Assembly: GCA_018827375.1 (NCBI GenBank)
Contig: JAHJYW010000005.1
Span: 1-64,000 of the forward strand
DNA: 64,000 nt
DNA from: Alphaproteobacteria bacterium
Lineage (GTDB): Bacteria > Pseudomonadota > Alphaproteobacteria > Caulobacterales > Hyphomonadaceae
Reading direction: 5' to 3'
Shown one piece after another: positions 47,381 to 54,585 of the stretch; positions within the stretch are counted from its first letter, which is position 1; each line of letters starts with the position of its first letter. A model generated the notes under the pieces. That model had not been told where the DNA came from, made no database searches, and saw only the letters and a program-made list of their open reading frames with translations. A program made the translations under genes and the position numbers.

Positions 47381-48628
47381 CTAGCCAGCCGGAGCAGGTT
47401 CCTCAGGCGTCTCCAATGGCGGCCCGAACTTGCACTCGTCCACGTCTTCGCCTTTTTCCGTACCGCCCACCCGCGCCAGCGCGTCCTTCACGTCGAGCCA
47501 CAGATCATCCTTTGCAGCACATGCGACGGCAAAGTTGAACACGTTGCGCATGCTCTCTGTCTCAAAGTCCAGAGAACCCGCAAAAGGCATGGCCGCCGGG
47601 ATGCTGGCATATTTCAGGTTCATGCCGTGCTGCTGCGCGAATGACGCCGTCAGGACCAGTTCCGTGCGCGCCATATACATCAGCACGACGGAAAACCCGC
47701 GCATCGTAATCGGTACAGTGCTGACCGGCGTTGCATGAGGCAACGTGGAGAGTTGCCCATTGATGACCACATAGATGTTTACATCATCAAGGTCTTCCAG
47801 CCGCTCCTCGGTGATGAATGCCGCGTGGGGCGCAATAAAGAATGGCACGGTCGTACCGCCATCAACATGCATTTCCTGATAGGCTCCATTGTCGGCATCA
47901 ACATCAAACATGACCGGCGGAAAGACGCCGGGCACGCTGGAAGAGGCAACCAGCACATTGATGAAGAGTTCGCGGGCCTTGTCCCCGCCTTGCTCAGCGA
48001 TCGCGCCGAGATCCCAGATGACCGGCTCTTCGCTGTCGAGATTGGTTGTTGCCGCAAGCAGGATGCGGCCCTTGGCACTCTCCCGCGCGACGCCTTCGAT
48101 CAGCGCTGGCGTAACAAAGTGCTCAATCATGTCGCGAAGGGACCGATCATCATACACGCCAACGCGAAACATGGTGCCGATGCCCGGCCGCCCAAGCAGG
48201 CCCGCACTCCTGCCGCCCACATAGGCGTCGGTGAGTTCATCGTCCCAGTCTGGTCCGAGAAAGGCAAACGGCGCAATCAAGGCACCCGTGCTGACGCCTG
48301 TGACGATCTCGAATTCGGGCCGTTTGCCGGAATATGTCATGCCCACCACTGCGCCTGCCCCAAAAGCACCGCCAGCGCCCCCTCCAGACAGCGCGAGAAT
48401 ATCGATCGCATCCTTGCCGGGCCGCGCCTCAAGGCGCTTGATGGCTTTGGACATGCGCTCAATGAAAGCGTCTCCGTCTGCACCGGTCATCCGCACATCA
48501 GGGCTGAATCCGGCAACATAGGCATTCTGTGTCAGATCCTGCACGGGCGCATCACCGCGTACGAGCGTCACGCATCCGGTCAACAGAAGCGGCGCCAGAA
48601 GGAAAAGGCGCATTTTGCGAAAAATCAT
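47381..48628 (-). CDS. Patatin-like phospholipase, lipoprotein
   Basis: A 415-residue patatin. Signal peptide with a classical lipobox LLLTGC (Cys ~19), so the enzyme is anchored in the inner or outer membrane. Oxyanion loop ILALSGGGAGGAFGAGAV, nucleophile Ser in VTGVSTGAL, and dyad Asp in VDGGTTVPF are all present. It should act on periplasmic or outer-membrane phospholipids. ATG 48628 starts the signal peptide; upstream sequence in frame includes the ctrA terminator and cannot be coding. It is unlike the cNMP-linked patatin at 8301-10097. Confidence 0.88.
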   Translation of the reverse strand: MIFRKMRLFLLAPLLLTGCVTLVRGDAPVQDLTQNAYVAGFSPDVRMTGADGDAFIERMSKAIKRLEARPGKDAIDILALSGGGAGGAFGAGAVVGMTYSGKRPEFEIVTGVSTGALIAPFAFLGPDWDDELTDAYVGGRSAGLLGRPGIGTMFRVGVYDDRSLRDMIEHFVTPALIEGVARESAKGRILLAATTNLDSEEPVIWDLGAIAEQGGDKARELFINVLVASSSVPGVFPPVMFDVDADNGAYQEMHVDGGTTVPFFIAPHAAFITEERLEDLDDVNIYVVINGQLSTLPHATPVSTVPITMRGFSVVLMYMARTELVLTASFAQQHGMNLKYASIPAAMPFAGSLDFETESMRNVFNFAVACAAKDDLWLDVKDALARVGGTEKGEDVDECKFGPPLETPEEPAPAG

Positions 48629-48733
48629 GGCCGGGCCCTCATCATCAATGTGCCTAAGTCTACAGAGACACATACGCACGAAATTTGAAGACTTTTTGCC
48701 GAGCTGCAAAAAAACTTGCCCCCAAATGCAAGA

Positions 48734-48758
48734 AAGCCCGGCTGATAAAGCCGGGCTT
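48734..48758 (-). terminator. Intrinsic terminator after ctrA
   Basis: Perfect 10-bp stem AAGCCCGGCT / AGCCGGGCTT with a 5-base loop, followed on the minus strand by TCTTGC. It lies 28 bases past the ctrA stop and ends the ctrA transcript before the patatin gene. Confidence 0.75.
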
Positions 48759-48786
48759 CTCAAAATTCAGACAGTTAAGGCGCGTA

Positions 48787-49500
48787 CTAAGCGGCCTCTT
48801 CAACTTCGTTCGAACGTGAACTCGGGCGCGGATCGCGCAGCACATAGCCACGGCCCCAGACGGTTTCGATATAATGCTGGCCGCCCGTTGCCTGCTGCAG
48901 CTTCTTGCGGAGCTTACAGATAAACACGTCGATGATTTTCAGTTCAGGCTCGTCCATGCCGCCATAAAGGTGGTTCAGGAACATTTCCTTGGTGAGCGTT
49001 GTGCCCTTGCGCAGGGAAAGCAGCTCGAACATCTGATATTCTTTGCCGGTCAGGTGGACGCGCTCGTCGTCGACTTCGACCGTCTTGGCATCCAGATTGA
49101 CCAGGATTTCGCCGGTGCGGATGACGCTTTCAGCGTGCCCCTTGGAACGTCGCACGATCGCCGTGATACGGGCAATCAGCTCATCCTTGTTGAACGGCTT
49201 GGTGAGATAATCGTCGGCGCCGTAACCGAGCGTCTTCACCTTGGCTTCGATGTCAGGGTTGCCCGAGAGGATCATGACAGGCGTGTTCACACGGCCCATA
49301 CGGAGCTGTTTGAGCACTTCGTAGCCGGAGATATCTGGCAGCGACAGGTCGAGTACGATCATGTCGTATTCGTAGACCTTGCCGAGATCGACACCTTCTT
49401 CACCAAGATCAGTAGTGTAGATATTGAAGCCAGCGGCCTTCAACATCAGCTCGATTGAGCGCGCTACGGCGCTATCGTCTTCAATTAATAGGACGCGCAT
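48787..49500 (-). CDS. ctrA: Cell-cycle response regulator CtrA
   Basis: A 237-residue OmpR-type regulator, the master cell-cycle transcription factor of Caulobacterales. Receiver 1-115 with acceptor Asp 51 ([11 protein letters not shown]), Asp 8/9, and Lys in LTKPF; winged-helix DNA-binding domain ~125-225 ([28 protein letters not shown]). The chain ends in EVEEAA; the two terminal alanines are the ClpXP degradation signal known in Caulobacter CtrA. GGGAG precedes the ATG. It lies immediately downstream of flhG and 134 bases of promoter DNA. SciP, its inhibitor, is encoded 5 kb upstream. Confidence 0.97.
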   Translation of the reverse strand: MRVLLIEDDSAVARSIELMLKAAGFNIYTTDLGEEGVDLGKVYEYDMIVLDLSLPDISGYEVLKQLRMGRVNTPVMILSGNPDIEAKVKTLGYGADDYLTKPFNKDELIARITAIVRRSKGHAESVIRTGEILVNLDAKTVEVDDERVHLTGKEYQMFELLSLRKGTTLTKEMFLNHLYGGMDEPELKIIDVFICKLRKKLQQATGGQHYIETVWGRGYVLRDPRPSSRSNEVEEAA

Positions 49501-49634
49501 CGCTCGTCTCCCGAATCAGCCTACGACAAACCTAGTCGCTTTGTTTAACCTTGTGAATCCTACAGGCGCTTCCTTTAACGAAGGTTAACGGTATGTGCGG
49601 ATTCCCTTGTGTAATTCCACTTTATTCACACTGA
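49501..49634 (-). promoter_or_regulatory. ctrA promoter region with GANTC sites and TTAA pair
   Basis: The 134 bases between flhG and ctrA hold three GANTC methylation sites (49513-49517, 49555-49559, 49600-49604) and TTAA-N6-TTAA at 49575-49588. In Caulobacter, ctrA is controlled by CcrM methylation of GANTC and by CtrA itself at TTAA-N7-TTAA sites. The spacing here is one base shorter than that consensus, so autoregulation is plausible, not shown. Confidence 0.6.
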
Positions 49635-50474
49635 TTAATAGCCAAGCTCCGCCGCGGGGGCGTTGCCTATCAGCATCTGGGAGATGGCGATCGCATCCTG
49701 GATCGGCTGTGCTTGCTGGTCTGTGGAGATCAGCGTCTTCTGGCAGCGGATCGCATCACGCACCTTTGGATCGCGCATAACGATGCCCGCGAGATGTGGA
49801 CGGAATCCCAAGAAAGTTTGGCAGGCTCGCGCAATCGCTTCATATGTGCGCTGGCCAGCGGCCCGTGTATCGGCCTGGTTAATGCATATGACGGGCTCGA
49901 CGTTCGGCGCGTAGCCACGCAGCACCTTGATGAAGGCATAAGCATCCGTCATCGAGGTTGGCTCGTCGGTGATAACCATCAGGGCCTTGTCGGCGGCGCG
50001 GGCGAGCCGCATGCAGTTGGCTTCAATACCGGCGCCAAGGTCGAGCACGACTTGATCGTATTGCAAGGCAAGCGCCGAGAGGCCGGCGGCAAGGCGCGCG
50101 ACTTCTTCCGGTGGCAGTTCAGCGAGCGCGCCGGAGCCGGAACGGCCCGGCAGCACATCAAAGCCACCACCTGCAGCGCCGCCATCAACGGGCGTTACCG
50201 CGTCATCCAGTTCGACCCAGCCGGCAATCACGGCCGCCAGATCGGTCTCAGGCGCGATACCAAGCTGGACGTCGACATTGGCGAGACCAAGATCGCCGTC
50301 CACAAGCAGGGTTCGCTTGCCGGCTTGCGCAAAAGCGCTGGCGAGCGTGATCGCCATGAAGGTCTTGCCGACACCACCTTTGCCACTGGCAACAGCTATG
50401 ATTGAGGCGGGTGCCACGCGTGGGGTCGGTCGCGCTTGCGGCCGATCCTGGGATTTTCGAAGCATGAAACTCAT
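49635..50474 (-). CDS. flhG: FlhG/FleN-type MinD-like ATPase
   Basis: A 279-residue ParA/MinD family ATPase. Deviant Walker A SGKGGVGKT (Lys 32 and Lys 37), LLVDGDLGLANVDVQLG as Walker A' region, and VVLDLGAGIEANCMRL as Walker B equivalent are intact. FlhG proteins set the number and place of flagella by opposing FlhF. Its ATG lies 4 bases after the flhF stop. Unlike flhF, all nucleotide-binding residues are kept, so this partner looks active. The usual N-terminal DQA(x)xLR activation motif for FlhF is not evident; residues 1-22 are instead basic and Pro-rich. Confidence 0.85.
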   Translation of the reverse strand: MSFMLRKSQDRPQARPTPRVAPASIIAVASGKGGVGKTFMAITLASAFAQAGKRTLLVDGDLGLANVDVQLGIAPETDLAAVIAGWVELDDAVTPVDGGAAGGGFDVLPGRSGSGALAELPPEEVARLAAGLSALALQYDQVVLDLGAGIEANCMRLARAADKALMVITDEPTSMTDAYAFIKVLRGYAPNVEPVICINQADTRAAGQRTYEAIARACQTFLGFRPHLAGIVMRDPKVRDAIRCQKTLISTDQQAQPIQDAIAISQMLIGNAPAAELGY

Positions 50475-50478
50475 AGGG

Positions 50479-51492
50479 CTACGCGGCTCCTTTCATGGCG
50501 ATGACATCGCCGGGGGCGTCTTCCATCAATAGAGCGGCAAGGCGCGAGGGCGCCGCCGGAACGAGGCCGCCACCGATGAACGGCGTCACGGCCAGATGCG
50601 AAAAGGCGATGCCGGCAGACGACAGCGCGGAGATGGAGCCGCCACGACGGCGGACAACATCAAGCTTGGTAAGGATGGCCCGCTTCACACCGACCCGGGC
50701 ATAACACTTGGCTGCCTCGGACTGGTCTTCAGGGTGGCCTTCGGCCGACAGGACAAGCACCGGCTCGGCGCGGATGACAGAAATCAGGTCCTGCAGGCTC
50801 GCCATGTCGTCTTCGTCGAAGGGATTGATGGCCGGCATGTCGATGATGCAGCGGCGGTTCTGGGCGCGCAAAGTCCTGAGCGTCGCGAACAGGGCATCCG
50901 GCGTTTGCACGCTGCGGATCTGGTCCTGCTCAAGCTCGAGATAGGCGGCGAGTTGCTGGCCACCAGCCGTGCCATCAAGGTCGGCTGCGACGGGCATGAC
51001 TTCGCAACGCGCAACGGCGGCGCGGCGTGTAAGCTTTGCGGCGGTCGCTGTGCGGCCATGGCCGGGCGGGCCGACGAGAACGATGTCGCGATCAAGCCGC
51101 GGCAGGATCGGATCGCAGGCGACGAGGCGCGAGACGCCTTCAGCGATTGCATCTTCCGGATCAGTAAACTGGATGCCATTGCGACCGGCGCTTTCTGCGG
51201 CGACACGGTCAGCAAAGCGCTGTGGCGCACCATGCCAGAGCAGTGCATCGCGGACGCGGCTGAACAGCGGGTTTTCAATGCCGCGCCCATGACCACCGCC
51301 ACCGCGCGCTTCACGCAGGAACAGGGGCTCGTTGGGCACCATGCCACCGCCCATCTTGTCGGTAGCCGCGCGCACTTCCACGCCGCCATCAATCTCACGC
51401 TCCGACAGAATAACCGCGTCGGCGCCCATTTCGGCGAATATCATCGCCTTGGCGGCCTCGAAGGACTCGGCTGCGAACATCTTCATGCGCAT
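50479..51492 (-). CDS. flhF: FlhF-like SRP-GTPase with degenerate nucleotide site
   Basis: A 337-residue FlhF homologue. The start MRMKMFAAESFEAAKAMIFA and the C-terminal order TKLD (275-278) and GGSISAL fit FlhF. The G1 loop, however, reads GPPGHGRT (141-148), with Arg 147 where the Walker A lysine is invariant. The G2 region has DLDG where FlhF has DTYR, and G3 reads IIDMPAI where family members have a DTAGR motif. The B linker is short. GTP hydrolysis, and perhaps binding, is therefore doubtful; a scaffold or pole-marking role is more likely. The sequence is uninterrupted and has normal codon use, so it is not a plain pseudogene. Confidence 0.8.
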   Translation of the reverse strand: MRMKMFAAESFEAAKAMIFAEMGADAVILSEREIDGGVEVRAATDKMGGGMVPNEPLFLREARGGGGHGRGIENPLFSRVRDALLWHGAPQRFADRVAAESAGRNGIQFTDPEDAIAEGVSRLVACDPILPRLDRDIVLVGPPGHGRTATAAKLTRRAAVARCEVMPVAADLDGTAGGQQLAAYLELEQDQIRSVQTPDALFATLRTLRAQNRRCIIDMPAINPFDEDDMASLQDLISVIRAEPVLVLSAEGHPEDQSEAAKCYARVGVKRAILTKLDVVRRRGGSISALSSAGIAFSHLAVTPFIGGGLVPAAPSRLAALLMEDAPGDVIAMKGAA

Positions 51493-51570
51493 AGGTGCGG
51501 CATCCTCGTAACTGGTGGACCTTCCCGCGCAGCCCTCACCACGTGACAGGTCGGTTCCTGAACACGTTTA

Positions 51571-51592
51571 GTTAACGCGCGAAAAGGTTAAC
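51571..51592. promoter_or_regulatory. Two GTTAAC boxes upstream of flhF
   Basis: GTTAAC at 51571-51576 and 51587-51592, 80-100 bases upstream of the flhF start in a 206-base gap after fliN (51493-51698). They resemble isolated CtrA half sites, but the spacing is not TTAA-N7-TTAA. The rest of the gap shows no gene; a GATTC methylation-type site lies near 51630. It suggests that flhF-flhG has its own promoter. Confidence 0.3.
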
Positions 51593-51698
51593 AAAAGCCT
51601 GTGATGAGTTAGGATTTACCATACATGACAGCAGATTCACGAAAGGCCCCATTTACTCACAGGGCATCATCCGCGGCATGCAGGGACTTGTCAGACGC

Positions 51699-51962
51699 CT
51701 AAGCGGCGGCCCGTTCGTCGACGATTTCGGAAAGGGTCACGCCCAGCTGGCCATCCGCAACCACAAGGCGGCCACGGGCCATCAGACGGTCAGACACGTA
51801 AATGTCGATCATTTCATTGGTGCGTCGCTCCAAGGCGACAATCTCGCCGGGCGACAAGGCCATCAGTTCCTCGATCGGCATGCGCACTTCGCCCAGCACC
51901 ACATCGACCCGCACGGGCACATCCATCAGTGACTTCTCGAGGGCGGGATTGGCAGGTTGCAT
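51699..51962 (-). CDS. fliN: Flagellar motor switch protein FliN
   Basis: An 87-residue FliN consisting of just the SpoA domain: DVPVRVDVVLGEVRMPIEEL, LSPGEIVALERRTNEMIDIYV, and RGRLVVADGQLGVTLSEIV. It forms part of the cytoplasmic C ring that holds the export sorting platform and binds CheY-P. The length is at the short end (most FliN have ~100-140 residues with a longer N-terminus), as in Caulobacter. fliM is not in the window. Confidence 0.92.
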   Translation of the reverse strand: MQPANPALEKSLMDVPVRVDVVLGEVRMPIEELMALSPGEIVALERRTNEMIDIYVSDRLMARGRLVVADGQLGVTLSEIVDERAAA

Positions 51963-52026
51963 GGGCCGGACGATTCCTTGGGACTGCTCTAGCCGTTAAA
52001 GTGTAGCGAGTGTGCGTGTCAAATCG

Positions 52027-52395
52027 TTAACGCGCCGCAAACAGGTCACCCTGTCCGTCGATGATGCGCTGGGCCGTGGCATTGATGAGATCCAGCGAAG
52101 CTGCAATATCACGCCCCTCATAAGCACCAGCCTCAAGATGACGGGCGAGCGTGACAAGGTCGGCGAGAGCGTCATTAAGCTTCAGCGTGACGGCCTGCAT
52201 ACGCTCCTCAGTCTGCAGCGTTTCAAGGCGGGTCGCCTCGGCGAGTCCCTCGGCGCGGGCTTCCGAAAGGAGGCGCGCGAGTTCGGGTGGCGACAGGTTC
52301 ATCTGTTCTTGCCGTGGTTGCTCCGGCTCTGGCGGAAGTGTAAAATCACTCCGGAATTCAAAGGCTTGCACAGACTTTACGGCGCGCTGGATCAT
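52027..52395 (-). CDS. fliH: Short FliH/FlbE-like protein
   Basis: A 122-residue protein in the place where Caulobacter has flbE (fliH), between fliG and fliN. It keeps an N-terminal aromatic/acidic start (AFEFRSDFTLPPEPE) like the FliN-binding segment of FliH and a helical ARAEGLAEATRLETLQ region. It then stops after ~50 more helical residues: the C-terminal domain that binds the ATPase FliI is missing compared with ~200-residue homologues. The ATG overlaps the fliG stop (ATGA). The assignment relies on position plus weak sequence pattern. Confidence 0.6.
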   Translation of the reverse strand: MIQRAVKSVQAFEFRSDFTLPPEPEQPRQEQMNLSPPELARLLSEARAEGLAEATRLETLQTEERMQAVTLKLNDALADLVTLARHLEAGAYEGRDIAASLDLINATAQRIIDGQGDLFAAR

Positions 52396-53330
52396 TCGAT
52401 GAGTTCCTCGTCGTCCCGCCCGCCAGCGGCACGAATGTCGCCCTGGGCAATAAGGTCCCGGGCCAGCGACACGAGCGCCTGACGGGCCGTTTCGACTTCA
52501 CTGCGGCGAACGGCGCCATGCGCAGCGATCTCGTCACGCAGCAGGTCGCCGGCGCGGCGGGTCATGTTCCTGAAGAACGCAGCGGCGGTTTGTTCGCGGG
52601 CGCCCTTGAGTGCGATGATCAGTGTAGAGCGGTCGGACGCCGCCAGCAGCGTCTGCAGGCCGGCTGCGTCGAGATGCGCCAGGTCGTCGAAGGTGAACAT
52701 GAGCGCGCGCACCTTCTGCCCGGCGCCCGGTTCTGCCGTATCCAGTGCAGCGAGGAAGGATTTTTCGAGACGGCTGTCGAGACTGTCGAAAATGCGGGCG
52801 ACACGTTGATGTCCCCCCTGCCCTGCACTGCCCTGCAGGCTGTCGATCTGCAGCGCGATATACGATTCAAGGCTGGCCGTCGCACCCGGATGGACCGGGC
52901 CGAGGTGTAGCAGGCGGTGCATGGCATCAATGGCGACGCGCGGGCTGAGGGCGCGCAGGAGACGGGCGGAGGTTTCGCCCTGCAACTTCGACAGCACGAA
53001 GGCGAGTGTCTGAGGGTGCTCGTCAGCAAAGAGGCTGGCCAGCGTAGCCGTGTCGATGGCGGACAGGCGCGACCAGACGGAACCTGCTGATTTGACTGCA
53101 GGACCAAGCCGGCGATGCGCTTCCAGAAACTGGCGGGAAGCCTCCGCTTCACCGTCCATGCTGTCGCCGAGGTCGTCCATGGCTGCGGTCAGGTCTCGCG
53201 CCTCAGCCGGATCAAGCTCAGCCCAGATGCCAGCGGCCTCGGGACCGAGGGCACGCATGAGGCGCGCGGACCGTGCAAGACCGTCTCGCGCTGTAACGTT
53301 TGCTGCAGGAATTACGGCGAGGGCGCTCAT
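52392..53330 (-). CDS. fliG: Flagellar motor switch protein FliG
   Basis: A 312-residue FliG, the rotor protein linking FliF to the C ring. An N-terminal FliF-binding domain, the middle-domain EHPQ motif (104-107 in FADEHPQTLAFVLS), and the C-terminal torque domain are all present. The torque-helix charges Lys 242, Arg 259, Asp 266, Glu 267 and Arg 275 keep exactly the spacing of E. coli K264, R281, D288, D289, R297. That argues for a protein able to interact with a stator. The ATG overlaps the fliF stop by ATGA, so translation of MS-ring and rotor proteins is coupled. Confidence 0.92.
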   Translation of the reverse strand: MSALAVIPAANVTARDGLARSARLMRALGPEAAGIWAELDPAEARDLTAAMDDLGDSMDGEAEASRQFLEAHRRLGPAVKSAGSVWSRLSAIDTATLASLFADEHPQTLAFVLSKLQGETSARLLRALSPRVAIDAMHRLLHLGPVHPGATASLESYIALQIDSLQGSAGQGGHQRVARIFDSLDSRLEKSFLAALDTAEPGAGQKVRALMFTFDDLAHLDAAGLQTLLAASDRSTLIIALKGAREQTAAAFFRNMTRRAGDLLRDEIAAHGAVRRSEVETARQALVSLARDLIAQGDIRAAGGRDDEELIE

Positions 53331-54001
53331 GCTGCGTCCGTCTCGTTCTTCATCCAGCCGCGCAGGATATCAGCGGCGCGGGCCGGATCCTTGCGGGCGA
53401 GGTCAGCGACATCACTGGTTACCGGAACGGTCCGAAGCGGGCGCATGGCGGTCGTTGTGAGAGAATGTACGGGTGCTTCCATTGGGGCTTTAGGGTGTTC
53501 CGTGGTCGTTCCGGGGACTTCTGAGTCCGCTCGTGGCGCAAAGCCGAGCCATCCGGCGAGACCTACCAGCAGCGCGAGTAGCGCAAGCTCGCCATAGGCC
53601 TGCGAATCGGGCCGTCCGGGTGCGCCGCGCGCGAAGGGAGCGGTCTGGATGACGAGCAGGTCACCGGCGGCGACATCGAGACGCGCGGCAGTGGTGACGA
53701 GGCTTTCGATCGTGGAGGCCCTGGCTGCTTCGGCGGCGTCCAGCAGGACGAGCACAGTGCGACCGCCGGCAGCGGTTGTCGTAACGCTGATGCGCGCATT
53801 GCCGGCGCCTGCAACGGGATCAACCAAATTAATGAGGGAAGCTTCAAGCGGGGTCGCTGAAGCGGGGAGCGCGTGGTCGGCTGTCAGCAGCGTGCTGCCG
53901 CGCCAGGCAAGCAGGCCAAGTGCAATGACAAACGCGGCCAACGCGAGTGCCCGTGAAGAGGGCCCCGCGCCGGATCTGAGTTTGCCGGATCTGCCTGCCA
54001 T
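53327..54001 (-). CDS. fliF: Miniature FliF-like MS-ring protein
   Basis: Only 224 residues against ~530-560 for normal FliF. Visible: first membrane helix ~18-37; INLVDPVAGAGNARISVTTT (58-76), which matches the start of FliF ring-building motif 3; VLVLLDAAEAARASTIESLV then LLVIQTAPFA (83-123), its end; second helix ~135-153; a variable linker; and the C-terminal FliG-binding tail DPARAADILRGWM (205-217). RBM1, RBM2 and the beta-collar insertion are absent without any frame damage. Strong AGGAGG before ATG 54001; ATGA coupling to fliG. It is a real, expressed-looking gene with a radically shortened periplasmic part. Confidence 0.75.
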   Translation of the reverse strand: MAGRSGKLRSGAGPSSRALALAAFVIALGLLAWRGSTLLTADHALPASATPLEASLINLVDPVAGAGNARISVTTTAAGGRTVLVLLDAAEAARASTIESLVTTAARLDVAAGDLLVIQTAPFARGAPGRPDSQAYGELALLALLVGLAGWLGFAPRADSEVPGTTTEHPKAPMEAPVHSLTTTAMRPLRTVPVTSDVADLARKDPARAADILRGWMKNETDAA

Positions 54002-54109
54002 CAACCCCTCCTGAATGCTCCGGAAAAACGGAGTTCAAGTCAGGTAATAGCGGCCTGCCCGTAAATTTGTGTTTAACGTGCAGGCTGTTGGTAACGAATA
54101 CCGGACCGA

Positions 54110-54382
54110 CTAGCGGCGGTACTTCTGGAGCCGCGTTGTGCGCAGGCCCTTGATGCCGTGGCGGGAGTAAAGTTTCTCCCAGCCTTCATATTCCTCATCC
54201 GTCAGGTTGTAGCGATCGCACGCAGCTTTGCGCGAAAGCAGTCCCCCTGAAACGGCTGCAACAACTTCTGCCTTTCGGCGTGTCACCCACCGGGAAATCC
54301 CGGGGGATGGCAGGTCTGCCAGTGTGAGCGTCTGGCCATCCGGGCCTTTGACACTCGTCATGTTTGCGTTCTGCGTTTCCAT
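54110..54382 (-). CDS. sciP: SciP (DUF1153), CtrA inhibitor
   Basis: A ~90-residue helix-turn-helix protein. GPDGQTLTLADLP, RWVTRRKAEVVAAVSGGLLS, and YNLTDEEYEGWEKLYSRHGIKGLRTTRLQ match SciP of Caulobacter, which binds CtrA and stops it from recruiting RNA polymerase at flagellar and other promoters in swarmer cells. In Caulobacter, sciP also lies beside the fliF operon. The start is uncertain: ATG 54382 (90 aa), 54406 (98 aa) or 54361 (83 aa); none has a strong ribosome binding site. 108 bases separate it from fliF. Confidence 0.88.
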   Translation of the reverse strand: METQNANMTSVKGPDGQTLTLADLPSPGISRWVTRRKAEVVAAVSGGLLSRKAACDRYNLTDEEYEGWEKLYSRHGIKGLRTTRLQKYRR

Positions 54383-54585
54383 ATCCACACACCATTCTTC
54401 GGTCATGTCGTAACCCGACTTCTTCAGGCCCTCAGACAAGAGGTGTACACGAGTGGATTTAAGCCCTCGCATAAGGAGACGTGTGAGTTTCGTCCCCCGC
54501 GTTAGGGGGATGTTTGGAAAGCTGTCCCGCACCGGGACAAATGCCGTTTCTCCCCGGTTTTATTGCGATTCACATTAAAAAAATT

